Shown here: in pieces, positions 1-7,595 of the stretch
How the letters are laid out: each line of letters begins with the position of its first letter
How positions within the stretch are numbered: position 1 is the stretch's first letter
From: an uncultured Bacilli bacterium
GTDB taxonomy: Bacteria; Bacillota_I; Bacilli_A; RFN20; CAG-631
Assembly (NCBI GenBank): GCA_934201705.1
Contig: CAKPXF010000017.1
Location: 1-52,804 of the forward strand
Length of the DNA: 52,804 nucleotides
Direction of reading: 5' to 3'
Notes under the pieces: generated by a model
What the model was told of the DNA's origin: nothing
The model's database searches: none
What the model saw: only the letters and a program-made list of their open reading frames with translations
Made by a program: the position numbers and the translations under genes

Positions 1-45
1 TATTTAACTCCAAAACAATTTAAAGATCTTTATTATTCTAAATAA
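1..45 (+). CDS. C-terminal tail of an unidentified gene entering from the left
   Basis: The first 14 codons of the window read YLTPKQFKDLYYSK and stop at TAA (43-45). The gene begins outside the window. The wording TPxQF close to a C-terminus is reminiscent of the ends of some integrase-core transposases, but 14 residues cannot establish a family. It converges on the truncated sigma-factor reading frame that ends only 8 bases away, which would fit an insertion junction. Coding status rests only on an open frame, so confidence is low. Confidence 0.25.
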   Translation, partial: YLTPKQFKDLYYSK

Positions 46-52
46 ATATTGT

Positions 53-223
53 CTACTTTTTCTTGACTAGTACATTTTGACTAACATCTTCAGCATCCTC
101 TTTATTATTTAAAATAAGATATGCTTGATAATAAACTAGATTCTTATATTTTTCATAAACTTTTAAGAAAGCATCTGATTGTTTACTTTTCAGTTCTTTA
201 ATAAGTCTTTTATCACTACCCAT
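53..223 (-). pseudogene. ECF-type sigma-70 factor, N-terminal stub (56 aa)
   Basis: An ATG at 223-221, preceded by a good ribosome site (GAAAGGATAAAGAAT), opens a 56-codon frame ending in TAG at 55-53. Residues about 15-50 (AFLKVYEKYKNLVYYQAYLI then NNKEDAEDVSQNV) match the start of sigma region 2 of ECF sigma factors: the conserved run leading to DAEDVxQ(E/D)xF. In intact members this is followed by the rest of region 2 and by region 4, about 100 more residues; here the frame becomes unrelated right after DAEDVSQNV and stops. No other reverse frame in bases 1-60 restores the family sequence. I read it as a gene broken by deletion or by the element whose tail lies at 1-45. A functional 56-residue peptide is possible but unlikely. 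Confidence 0.5.
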
Positions 224-384
224 ATTCTTTATCCTTTCAATAACTATAACGAAATAAAATGAAAATTTATTTAAAAATTTTATTTTTTTTGAAAAAAATT
301 AATTTTTCTATTATTTTATATACTTTAATTGCCAAAATTACAATATCAAAATTACCTCATATGTCTATATTCTTTTAATAATTT

Positions 385-410
385 AAAGAAAAAGTCCATT
401 TATGGACTTA
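385..410 (-). terminator. Rho-independent terminator overlapping the RNase J stop codon
   Basis: AAGTCCAT (392-399) and ATGGACTT (402-409) form a perfect 8-bp stem with a 2-nt central gap, followed on the reverse strand by TTTTCTTT. The right arm includes two bases of the RNase J stop codon (408-410), so coding sequence and terminator share bases. The stretch 241-384 upstream of it on the map is AT-rich, low in complexity, and shows nothing else recognisable. Confidence 0.7.
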
Positions 411-2066
411 TACAGATATTATTACAGGAAGAATCATTGGTTCTTTATCAAATTCTTCTTTCATTAATGCTGCTACTTTATCTTTACATAAAGCTCTTAG
501 CTCATTAAAATCAACCATTCCTGGCTTTTGAATGAAATTATACACTACATCTGAAAAGCATTTGGAAACTTTTTCAACAAAAGTATGAGGATTTTTGTTT
601 ACAACAAAACCTCTAACTTGAATATCAGGGCCTGCAGCAATTTTTCTTGTTACCATTGAAAATGAAATTCCAATAATCATAACACCATCTTGTTGTAATT
701 TACGTCTATCATTAATTACTACATTTCCAACATCACCAATGCCAATTCCATCTACCATTATTTCATCGGCCTGTACTGAATCAAAGTTTCTTAATAATTC
801 ACCATTTTCAAAAGTTGCTACCATACCATTATCATAAACTAGTATATTACTATGATTATAGCCACATTCTAAAGCAACCTTGGCATTATCAACTAATTTA
901 TTATAATACCCTCTTACAGGAAAATAATATTTTGGTTTAAATATTGCAAGCATAGTTTTTAAATCTTCACTACCAGCATGCATACTTACATAATCTTTTG
1001 TAACATTATAAATTTGAGCTCCAGTTCTATATAAATCATCAAGGATTCTAGCAAAAGATAATTCAGTTCCAGCATGAGCAGGAGAAGCAATAACAAAAGC
1101 ATCATCACTTGTAATTTTAAGAGATTTATCAGTGTCATTAGCTCTTGCTATTTCTCTTAATTTGTCAAACACCTTATTTCCAAGTTCTGAAACAATAACT
1201 ATACAATCATGATCAAATATGTTATTAGTTATTACACCATCAGGAATATTAAAGCCTTTAATTTCATTTTTAAGCAATGCCACTGTTTCTTTAACTTGCA
1301 TTGTATAAAGAAAAACTTTTCTTTTATTTTCAATAGCACAATTAATTATTTCTTGAAGTTGAAATACTGTTTGGCCATATATTGAAATAAATAGTCTACC
1401 TTTTATTTCATCAGCTATTTGATTTAATCTTAACGATAAATGGTTGTTTGGAGCAACATAGCCATTATATGACGAATTATAAGATTCAGATAATAAAACT
1501 AATGTTGGAATTTTAGCAATATCCATAATTCTTGATAAATTAGTATCATATGGTGGCTTTTCTGAAAAATCCAAAATAAAATCGCCTGTGTATACTACTA
1601 ATCCATTTTCAGTTTGTAAGGCATATCCACATGAATTTGGAACACCATGTGTAACACTAAAAGCATGAATCTTTGTACCATTTACTAAAAATGATTGATT
1701 TTGGTTAATTGTATGAAACCTGGCAAGTTTAATGTCTTTTTTAAATCTTTCAGCAGTTTGATATAAAGATAATAACGTAAAGTTTGTACCATAAACATCG
1801 ACATCACCAATTGCTTCTAAAATAAAAGGCATTGCACCCATATTTTCATCATGGCCATGTGTTAAGAAAAAACCTCTTATTGAAGCTTTATTTGTTATTA
1901 AATATTGAAATCCTGGCAATATTACATCAACACCTAAAAGTGATTCTTGCGGGTAACGAAGACCTGCATCAAAGACAAATATTTGTTCATTATATTCAAC
2001 AACATATAGTGATTTACCATTTTCATCTAAACCACCTAAAGCAAAAATTCTTACTTTTTCGTTCAT
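408..2066 (-). CDS. RNase J-family protein with degenerate catalytic motif (RNase J2-like)
   Basis: A 552-residue protein of the length and architecture of RNase J: metallo-beta-lactamase core, beta-CASP insertion and C-terminal domain (GIGIGDVGNVVINDRR matches the conserved RNase J segment). RNase J1 is a 5' exo/endoribonuclease needing two metal ions. Here the metal motif HxHxDH reads H70-G-H72-D-E74-N75, so the Asp and last His are Glu and Asn. H140 (VTHG) and D162 (YTGD) remain, but the C-terminal PIHG segment of RNase J1 reads PVRG, replacing another His. This resembles the weakly active or inactive RNase J2 of other Firmicutes, which partners J1; a J1 gene would be expected elsewhere. 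The ATG overlaps the upstream TGA stop (ATGA), so translation is probably coupled to the DUF3137 gene. The ribosome site AAGGAG lies about 12 nt upstream. Confidence 0.88.
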   Translation of the reverse strand: MNEKVRIFALGGLDENGKSLYVVEYNEQIFVFDAGLRYPQESLLGVDVILPGFQYLITNKASIRGFFLTHGHDENMGAMPFILEAIGDVDVYGTNFTLLSLYQTAERFKKDIKLARFHTINQNQSFLVNGTKIHAFSVTHGVPNSCGYALQTENGLVVYTGDFILDFSEKPPYDTNLSRIMDIAKIPTLVLLSESYNSSYNGYVAPNNHLSLRLNQIADEIKGRLFISIYGQTVFQLQEIINCAIENKRKVFLYTMQVKETVALLKNEIKGFNIPDGVITNNIFDHDCIVIVSELGNKVFDKLREIARANDTDKSLKITSDDAFVIASPAHAGTELSFARILDDLYRTGAQIYNVTKDYVSMHAGSEDLKTMLAIFKPKYYFPVRGYYNKLVDNAKVALECGYNHSNILVYDNGMVATFENGELLRNFDSVQADEIMVDGIGIGDVGNVVINDRRKLQQDGVMIIGISFSMVTRKIAAGPDIQVRGFVVNKNPHTFVEKVSKCFSDVVYNFIQKPGMVDFNELRALCKDKVAALMKEEFDKEPMILPVIISV

Positions 2067-2974
2067 AAACCATTATATCTCCTTGATTCTTTATCCTTTA
2101 AAAGAGAATTAATAAAACTTAAAACCATCGAAACATCTTTTCTATAATCATTAATTAAGCCTTTATCAATTGGATCTTTAAACTCAATTTCTTTATAATA
2201 GTGATTATTATCAATACATAAAACTAATGTTTTATTTCTAACAAAAGCAAAAACAGGTCCTTTTGCTTGTGTTTTTAAATAATAAAGCTTATCTATAAAC
2301 AACTGTAAATCATCTATTTTTTGATTTTCATTACTAAACACTTCAAAATTTTCTGCATATTTTTTGACCTTTAAAGGACATTCAATGCTATAGTTAGTAT
2401 TTGCCATTTCTTTTTTACGAGAATATGTTGGGTTTTTCTTACCATAAACATTAAACTTAATTTCACTTTCAAGCGGAATTAAATATATTCTTCCAAAAAA
2501 GTAATTTTTAATTTGTTTAGTTGTTCTTTTTGATTGCTTGCCATTCTTTTTTACTTTGTTAACCTTTATTTCATCATATGCCCTTACAGTTGTACTTTCA
2601 ATTTCCATATTTTTATATTTAAAGTTATAATAATCAGAACATGAATAATTAGAAAATGAGCAATTAACAATATTTAATTTTTCAAAAGATTCACGGCTGT
2701 AGCCTTTCTTTTTATTAAATGTAACATCACTAACTAATCCATTTAAAGATTCAAGTATAACCATTTTCACTAATTTATTTTGCATTGGTACACTTGTAAA
2801 AATTAAAAACATAAATAAAAGAAGCATAGCTCCCATTACATAAGTTATTACATTTCCATTATTTGTTTTAAAGCCAAATATAAATATGAACAAAAAACAT
2901 ACAAGAGCAATAGCTACCATTCCAAAGTTTTGTACATATTTACATAATTTACGATATTTTTCAACTTTTTCCAT
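2063..2974 (-). CDS. DUF3137-like membrane protein
   Basis: A 303-residue protein with two N-terminal membrane helices (about residues 16-34 and 43-62) followed by a soluble, presumably cytoplasmic domain rich in beta-type segments. The arrangement, and phrases such as PVFAFVRNKTLVLCI near the C-terminus, resemble the DUF3137 family, whose function is unknown. It is the first gene of a two-gene unit with the RNase J paralogue; its TGA stop overlaps that gene's ATG. A promoter with TATAAT lies 25-30 bases upstream. The family assignment is by pattern only. A role linked to RNA decay at the membrane would be a guess based on the coupling. Confidence 0.6.
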   Translation of the reverse strand: MEKVEKYRKLCKYVQNFGMVAIALVCFLFIFIFGFKTNNGNVITYVMGAMLLLFMFLIFTSVPMQNKLVKMVILESLNGLVSDVTFNKKKGYSRESFEKLNIVNCSFSNYSCSDYYNFKYKNMEIESTTVRAYDEIKVNKVKKNGKQSKRTTKQIKNYFFGRIYLIPLESEIKFNVYGKKNPTYSRKKEMANTNYSIECPLKVKKYAENFEVFSNENQKIDDLQLFIDKLYYLKTQAKGPVFAFVRNKTLVLCIDNNHYYKEIEFKDPIDKGLINDYRKDVSMVLSFINSLLKDKESRRYNGL

Positions 2975-3000
2975 TTTTAATCACATCCGTTTTCTATATG

Positions 3001-3029
3001 ATTATACTATAATTTGGCATCTTTTTAAA
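3001..3029 (-). promoter_or_regulatory. Sigma-A promoter for the DUF3137-RNase J operon
   Basis: On the reverse strand TATAAT (3006-3001) is preceded by a 17-nt spacer and TTTAAA (3029-3024), a 4/6 match to the -35 consensus. Transcription would begin near 2994, some 20 nt before the ATG. Confidence 0.55.
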
Positions 3030-3136
3030 GTACTATTAAAGAATAATTTAATTTTGTAAATTATCTATTATTAAGAAACTTTTTTTATTATTCTCATATT
3101 ATATATTGTAGGTATTAACCTATATAGGATGATATT

Positions 3137-3991
3137 ATGTTTGGAAAAATAATAACTGCATTAGTAACACCATTTGATGAAAATTATGAAATCGATTATG
3201 AAAGCTTTAATAAGCTATTAGATCATGTTTGTAAAACACATAGTGATAGTATTTTGATTGGTGGCACAACTGGTGAAGGACCAACTCTTTCTTTAAAGGA
3301 AAAAATTAATCTTTTTAATTTTGCCAAAGAAAAAATTAATAAGAAAATGAAAATTCTTGTTGCTGTTGGGACAAATAACACAAATGAATCTATCAAACAG
3401 GTTAAGTCATTAAATAAATTAAATATTGATGGTTATTTAATAATTACACCTTACTTTAATAAACCATCTCAAGAAGGTATATATCAGCATTTTAAAGCAA
3501 TTGATAATATTTCTAATAAACCAATAATTATCTATAATGTTATGGGAAGATGTGGTGTTGAAGCTAGCTTTCAAACATTAATTAGATTATATCATGATTG
3601 TTCTCATATTGTTGGCTTAAAACATTGCCAAGCAAATATTTCATTAATAAGCTCCTTAAAAAATGAAATGCCCCAATTTTTAATTTATGGTGGTAATGAT
3701 CATTATATACTTGATGTATTGAAAAATAAGGGCGATGGTATTATATCTGTAATTACTAACTATTTTGGCAATGAAGTATATGAGTTAATAAAGGATTATA
3801 ATGATGGATTTGAAAATCTAACACTATATGAATATATTCAAATGCTTTCAGAAATTGCATTTATCGAGTCATCACCAGCACCAATTAAGTATATTTTATA
3901 TAAGCATAATATTATATTTAACAATTTGAGGCTACCTCTTGTTCCTCTTTCTTCACCTTTCAAGCAATTAATTGATAATATTTTAGAATAA
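3137..3991 (+). CDS. dapA: 4-hydroxy-tetrahydrodipicolinate synthase
   Basis: A 284-residue (beta/alpha)8 aldolase that condenses pyruvate with aspartate semialdehyde, the first committed step of the diaminopimelate/lysine pathway. Visible active-site elements are GGTTGE (43-47 region, T44/T45), Y106, Y133 in IYNV, R138, and the Schiff-base lysine K162 in VGLKH. The usual YNVPGR reads YNVMGR, and the strand after the lysine (KHCQANIS) departs from the common KE(A/S)SG, so a related aldolase (N-acetylneuraminate lyase family) is a minor alternative; R138 at the E. coli DapA position favours DapA. It is monocistronic: the ribosome site AGGATGAT precedes the ATG and a bidirectional terminator follows. 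A small inverted repeat TAGGT-ATTA-ACCTA (3109-3122) sits just upstream; no lysine riboswitch fits in the short leader. Confidence 0.87.
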   Translation: MFGKIITALVTPFDENYEIDYESFNKLLDHVCKTHSDSILIGGTTGEGPTLSLKEKINLFNFAKEKINKKMKILVAVGTNNTNESIKQVKSLNKLNIDGYLIITPYFNKPSQEGIYQHFKAIDNISNKPIIIYNVMGRCGVEASFQTLIRLYHDCSHIVGLKHCQANISLISSLKNEMPQFLIYGGNDHYILDVLKNKGDGIISVITNYFGNEVYELIKDYNDGFENLTLYEYIQMLSEIAFIESSPAPIKYILYKHNIIFNNLRLPLVPLSSPFKQLIDNILE

Positions 3992-3995
3992 TATT

Positions 3996-4023
3996 AAAGG
4001 CCATTTTAAATTGTGGCCTTTTG
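3996..4023. terminator. Bidirectional terminator between dapA and the MATE gene
   Basis: AAAGGCCA (3996-4003) pairs with TGGCCTTT (4014-4021) around a 10-nt loop. The flanking T and A runs let it end both dapA on the plus strand and the convergent MATE operon on the minus strand. Confidence 0.75.
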
Positions 4024-4025
4024 AT

Positions 4026-5330
4026 TTACATTTTTTTCTTTGCCAAGACAATTCTAATTATTAAAGCGATTATGAATGCTATTGTTTGTGCAACAGGTAT
4101 TGCTATCCATACACCAAGTATATTTAAAATAATTGGCAGAATAATTAGCATTAATAGAACAAGTACTGGTTCAGCATATACTAATAAATAAGATAATTTG
4201 GCATTTTTTGTTGCATAAAAATATGAAGATGATATCTTACTATAGCATAAAAATAAAAGTGATGATAAAAAATAAGGTATATATTTAATTACGTCATTAT
4301 TCACTTCATTTGATGCCCCAAATAAAATTCCTATTTGCTTTCTAAAAATAAATACTAAAGCTATACACACAATTGTTAACGTTTCTCCAAATACATAAGT
4401 TTTCCTTTTTACTATGCTTAAAGATTCTTTATCATTTTCACCATAATACATACTAATTAATGGTTGGCTTCCATCACCAACTCCTTGTAAAAGCATATAT
4501 ATAACTGATAAAACATAGTCAATACAGCCAAAAATAGCCACATCATTACTATTACCATAAATTAATAAAAACTTACTCATTAAAATTAAAGTTAGTGTTG
4601 GTGAAAATGTTAAGCCAAAAGGTGAAAGTGCTATTTTTAGCATATCCTTACTTAAATAAGTGATTTCCTTAAGCTTACATTTACATAATTTTATTTTTTT
4701 AGTTAATAAAAATATGATGGCAATTAATAAAGTTATTGCTTGCCCAATTACTGTAGCTAATGCTGCTCCTATCATTTTTAAAGGAATTTCAAAGACAAAT
4801 AAGTAATCTAAAACAATATTTGTAAAAAATCCACACATCATAGCAATCATTGCAACACTAGCACCATTCATATTTCTCATAAATGGTACAAATCCCGTTG
4901 CGAAAATTTGAAATGTTGCACCAAGAGCTACAACTTTTATATATTGTGTTGCCATTTCGCAAACATTTCCTTGTGCCCCAAAAAGCTTCATTAATAAATT
5001 TGCTGAAAAGAAAAACGAAATCGTCAAGATTATACTAAAAATTAGTAATAGAATTGCTGTAATTGTAAAACATTTAAACTGTTTATTTCTATCATTATCG
5101 CATTTTAAAATTGAATAGTTAATACCCCCAGCCATTCCAATACCAGTACCTAGTGCTTGAATAAACGCAGCAATTGGAAAAGCAACAGTAATTGCTGCAA
5201 TTCCATCATCACCAAGCTTATTTCCAATAAAAAAGCCATCAACAATTGTATAAATTCCAGACAAAGCAAAAGCTAAAATAGATGGTAAAATATAAGAATA
5301 AAATGTTTTATTTATTTTTCTATTTTTCAT
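4026..5330 (-). CDS. MATE-family multidrug/Na+ efflux transporter
   Basis: A 434-residue polytopic membrane protein with about 12 hydrophobic helices. The N-terminal YIVDGFFIG followed by GIAAIT is the signature of MATE proteins of the MepA/NorM-like branch (typical form xxxDxxFvgxxlGxxglaA). The internal repeat begins near residue 230 (ALSPFGLTFSP). These transporters export cationic drugs or metabolites using Na+ or H+ gradients. The gene starts inside the 3' end of the MarR regulator gene (11-nt overlap), so it is the output gene of a regulator-pump operon. The ATG has only a weak ribosome site, consistent with translational coupling. The substrate cannot be told from sequence. Confidence 0.88.
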   Translation of the reverse strand: MKNRKINKTFYSYILPSILAFALSGIYTIVDGFFIGNKLGDDGIAAITVAFPIAAFIQALGTGIGMAGGINYSILKCDNDRNKQFKCFTITAILLLIFSIILTISFFFSANLLMKLFGAQGNVCEMATQYIKVVALGATFQIFATGFVPFMRNMNGASVAMIAMMCGFFTNIVLDYLFVFEIPLKMIGAALATVIGQAITLLIAIIFLLTKKIKLCKCKLKEITYLSKDMLKIALSPFGLTFSPTLTLILMSKFLLIYGNSNDVAIFGCIDYVLSVIYMLLQGVGDGSQPLISMYYGENDKESLSIVKRKTYVFGETLTIVCIALVFIFRKQIGILFGASNEVNNDVIKYIPYFLSSLLFLCYSKISSSYFYATKNAKLSYLLVYAEPVLVLLMLIILPIILNILGVWIAIPVAQTIAFIIALIIRIVLAKKKM

Positions 5331-5757
5331 TTTTTCTCATTTCCTTATCTAAAATAGTATTAAATAAATTTATTGAATCAACCATTTGCTTTACTCTATC
5401 TTCTCCCATTAATTCAAATGTTCTTTCTTCAACAACATATAAAGGAGTTAATAATTCCTTGCAATATTGTTTTCCTTTATCTGTAAGGACAACTAATTTT
5501 TCACGTTTATCTGAGTTAATTGATGGAAGCAAAATAATAATATCTTCTTTTTTCAAAGCTTGAATTACACTACTTACAGTTTGCTTTGCAAGGCCTGTAT
5601 ATAAAGAAATTCTTTTTTGTGTTAATGATTCATTCCTATCAAGTGTATACAAAACAAATAAACGCACATTATTAATGTTATGCTTATTTGCCCATTTATT
5701 GTAAAGTGAATCAGATTGTCCCCATACTTCCCAAAATTTATTTATCATTTTATCCAT
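5320..5757 (-). CDS. MarR-family transcriptional regulator
   Basis: 145 residues with the winged helix-turn-helix of MarR: SLTQKRISLYTGLAKQTVSS (recognition helix region, about residues 44-63), followed by a basic wing (SINSDKREKLVVLTDKGKQY). Dimerisation helices flank it. MarR proteins usually repress the adjoining efflux gene and release on ligand binding; here the MATE gene overlaps its 3' end, and the regulator is first in the operon, which fits autoregulation. It has a strong ribosome site (AAGGAGG) and a near-perfect promoter, with a short palindrome at the presumed transcription start. Confidence 0.9.
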   Translation of the reverse strand: MDKMINKFWEVWGQSDSLYNKWANKHNINNVRLFVLYTLDRNESLTQKRISLYTGLAKQTVSSVIQALKKEDIIILLPSINSDKREKLVVLTDKGKQYCKELLTPLYVVEERTFELMGEDRVKQMVDSINLFNTILDKEMRKNEK

Positions 5758-5777
5758 ATAATTTTTCCTCCTTTTTT

Positions 5778-5793
5778 AGTCTGTACAGGGACT
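5778..5793. promoter_or_regulatory. Candidate MarR operator at the transcription start
   Basis: AGTCTGTACAGGGACT contains the perfect 8-bp palindrome CTGTACAG (5781-5788) with imperfectly matching AGT/ACT flanks. It lies between the -10 box and the ribosome site of the marR-MATE operon, where a repressor would block initiation. Assignment to MarR is inferred from position only. Confidence 0.35.
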
Positions 5794-5822
5794 ATTATAT
5801 AATTTATAAGTACTTTTGCCAA
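5794..5822 (-). promoter_or_regulatory. Promoter of the marR-MATE operon
   Basis: On the reverse strand TTGGCA (5822-5817) and TATAAT (5799-5794) are separated by exactly 17 nt. The predicted start is near 5787, about 30 nt before the marR ATG. Confidence 0.75.
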
Positions 5823-5867
5823 TTGAAATGAAAATAAAATAGGTTATAAAAATGTAAAATCACAAAA

Positions 5868-5985
5868 ATAATATTTTCCTAATTTTGAATTATTTTCGTA
5901 ATTTTTAAATTATTTTCGTAATTTCACAATTATTTTCCTAATTTCGTAATTATTTTCGTAATTTGTTGAATTATTTTATTTAATT
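5868..5985 (+). repeat. Array of about six 20-bp phased repeats upstream of the AlbA_2 gene
   Basis: The unit AATTATTTTC(G/C)TAATTT occurs at 5888-5904, 5908-5924, 5928-5944 and 5948-5964, exactly 20 bp apart. A weaker copy lies upstream (about 5868-5885) and another downstream (from about 5969). Units are separated by 3-nt variable spacers. Each contains the imperfect inverted repeat AATTA-N6-TAATT, so each could bind one dimer, and the 20-bp period places the sites on one face of the helix. The last copy runs into the -35 box of the following gene. This looks like a multi-site operator; it is too short and too AT-rich, without unique spacers, for CRISPR. Confidence 0.75.
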
Positions 5986-5994
5986 TAGTATAAT
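5966..5994 (+). promoter_or_regulatory. Promoter of the AlbA_2/ATPase gene
   Basis: TTGAAT (5966-5971), a 17-nt spacer, and a perfect TATAAT (5989-5994). The likely start near 6001 leaves a leader of only 11-17 nt. The 20-bp repeat array abuts and partly overlaps the -35 region. Confidence 0.75.
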
Positions 5995-6011
5995 AATTTT
6001 GAAAGGTATGA

Positions 6012-7460
6012 TTGAACATGCAAAAAAAAGAATTAATTAACTTAATTGATAATATTATCTCACTAAAAACTGAAACATATAATATTGAGTTTAAAAAAGC
6101 AAAGGATGGTGTCCCTGAAAATTTATATGACACCTTTTCTAGTTTCTCTAACACATCAGGAGGCATAATAATTTTTGGAATAGATGAAAAAAATAATTAT
6201 AAGGTTTGTGGAATTAACAATCCAGATGATTTTCAAAAAAAAATTACAGAGCAATCCTTAATGATGGGGCCAAAAATTAGGCCAATTATTACTATATGTG
6301 AATATAAAGGAAAAATTGTTGCTTCCGTAGAGGTCCCTGAACTAGATATTTTTAATAAACCTTGCTATTATTTAGGCAAAGGCAAAATGAAAGGCTCATA
6401 TATTCGTGTTGGTGATGCTGATTTACCAATGACTGATTACGAAATATATAGCTTCGATGCTTTTAAATATAAAAATGAAGACGAATTGCGTATAAAGGAA
6501 AGAGTAGAAAGAGACATATTTAATGAAATATCAATCAATGCTTTCTTAGACAAAATTATATCAATAAAGCCAAATTTAATTAATCTTGATAAAGATACAA
6601 TCTTAAGAATGAATGGCATTATTGATAAAAATAATTATCCAACCCTTTGTGGAATAATGATATTTGGAAAATATCCACAAATATTTTCTCCAAATTTAGA
6701 TATTGTTGCAGTAAAATGCTCAAGTAATGAATATGGAGTTGAAGATGATAACGGAATTAGATTCTTAGATAATAAAAGATTAGATGGAACTATTAATGAC
6801 ATGTTAAAACTTGCAATTTCATTTGTTTTAAACAATATTAAAAAAGCCACTAGAGTTAATAATAATGGAATAAGAGAAGATATCCTTGAATACCCAATAA
6901 AAGCAATTAGAGAAATTATTCTAAATGCATTAATTCATAGAGATTATAGTATACATACAGAAAACGAGCCAATTAGGTTAACCATATTTGATGATAGAAT
7001 TGAAATATCTAATCCAGGGGGACTATATGGTAGATTAACAATTGACGAACTAGGCAAAGTTCACTCTGATATTAGAAACCCATTTTTGGCTTCAATTTTA
7101 GAAATTCTTGAAATTACAGAAAATAGATATTCAGGTATTCCAACAATTTATGCTGAAATGAAAAAAGCTAATTTAATGGAGCCAAAGTTTGAAAATGCAA
7201 GAGGAACATTTAAAGTAACTTTATATAATTCAAAAAAAGTAGATGTCATTAGTGATGATTTTGTATCTAAAATTAAAACATTTTGTAAAACACCAAGAAG
7301 TAAAGAATCATTAGCTAAATTTTTTGGCTACGATGAAAAGCATCCAGCATATTTTATTAATTCATATGTGCTTCCACTTATTAATGATGGAATTCTTGCC
7401 TATACTATACCTAGTAAACCTAGTAGCAAAAATCAAAAAATATATTCTGTTGATCGTTAA
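6012..7460 (+). CDS. AlbA_2-domain ATPase with C-terminal winged helix (putative regulator, RecG-like annotation)
   Basis: 482 residues in three parts. The N-terminal AlbA_2 (Schlafen-like, divergent AAA_4) domain shows IEFKKAKDGVPENL and GGIIIFGIDE. A middle GHKL-like ATPase half-domain (HATPase_c_4) contains AIREIILNALIHRDYS, IEISNPGGLYG and the RNPFLASILE stretch (about residues 290-370). A C-terminal winged-helix-like segment (about 410-480) has PLINDGILAYTIP. Such proteins are often annotated as ATP-dependent DNA helicase RecG homologues but lack helicase motifs; they are thought to be DNA-binding regulators. Starts: TTG at 6012 lies 5 nt after GAAAGG, ATG at 6018 lies 11 nt after it; either is possible. 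It stands alone between its own promoter and terminator, and the upstream repeat array suggests autoregulation. Confidence 0.8.
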   Translation: MNMQKKELINLIDNIISLKTETYNIEFKKAKDGVPENLYDTFSSFSNTSGGIIIFGIDEKNNYKVCGINNPDDFQKKITEQSLMMGPKIRPIITICEYKGKIVASVEVPELDIFNKPCYYLGKGKMKGSYIRVGDADLPMTDYEIYSFDAFKYKNEDELRIKERVERDIFNEISINAFLDKIISIKPNLINLDKDTILRMNGIIDKNNYPTLCGIMIFGKYPQIFSPNLDIVAVKCSSNEYGVEDDNGIRFLDNKRLDGTINDMLKLAISFVLNNIKKATRVNNNGIREDILEYPIKAIREIILNALIHRDYSIHTENEPIRLTIFDDRIEISNPGGLYGRLTIDELGKVHSDIRNPFLASILEILEITENRYSGIPTIYAEMKKANLMEPKFENARGTFKVTLYNSKKVDVISDDFVSKIKTFCKTPRSKESLAKFFGYDEKHPAYFINSYVLPLINDGILAYTIPSKPSSKNQKIYSVDR

Positions 7461-7483
7461 ATATGCTTTTTAAATAAAATCTC

Positions 7484-7524
7484 AAAAATCTCATAGTTTA
7501 CTTTTAAAATTATGAGATTTTTTT
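7484..7524 (+). terminator. Terminator of the AlbA_2 gene
   Basis: AAAAATCTCATA (7484-7495) pairs with TATGAGATTTTT (7511-7522) around a 15-nt AT-rich loop, followed by more T residues. Confidence 0.75.
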
Positions 7525-7548
7525 AATGTATGATGTTTCAAGCATTAT

Positions 7549-7580
7549 AAAAAAACAAGCCTATTTTTGCAATAGACTTG
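7549..7580 (-). terminator. Terminator of the hydrogenase operon
   Basis: CAAG-c-CTATT (7556-7565) pairs with AATAG-a-CTTG (7571-7580) around the loop TTTGC with one mismatch. On the reverse strand it is followed by a run of T residues (A run at 7549-7555 on the plus strand). Confidence 0.75.
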
Positions 7581-7595
7581 CTTTTAATCATATAT

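Noticed and set aside
1832..2068. Plus-strand frame of 78 codons opposite RNase J
   Set aside because: It lies wholly inside the conserved RNase J gene and has no ribosome site or family resemblance. The same applies to other antisense frames, for example 7963-8154, 10151-10408, 11262-11519, 21058-21543, 25180-25449, 27187-27637, 28283-28642, 34027-34269 and 50031-50408.
3030..3136. Lysine riboswitch or T-box upstream of dapA
   Set aside because: The leader is about 100 nt, AT-rich, with only a 5-bp inverted repeat and no terminator/antiterminator; too short for either element.
5868..5985. CRISPR array or replication iterons
   Set aside because: Units are 17 bp with 3-nt spacers, there are no cas genes, and no dnaA/rep gene is near. 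The overlap with a promoter favours an operator.
5930..6166. Minus-strand frame covering the 20-bp repeats
   Set aside because: The apparent protein is a translation of the repeats and of the start of the AlbA_2 gene; no start signal is present.
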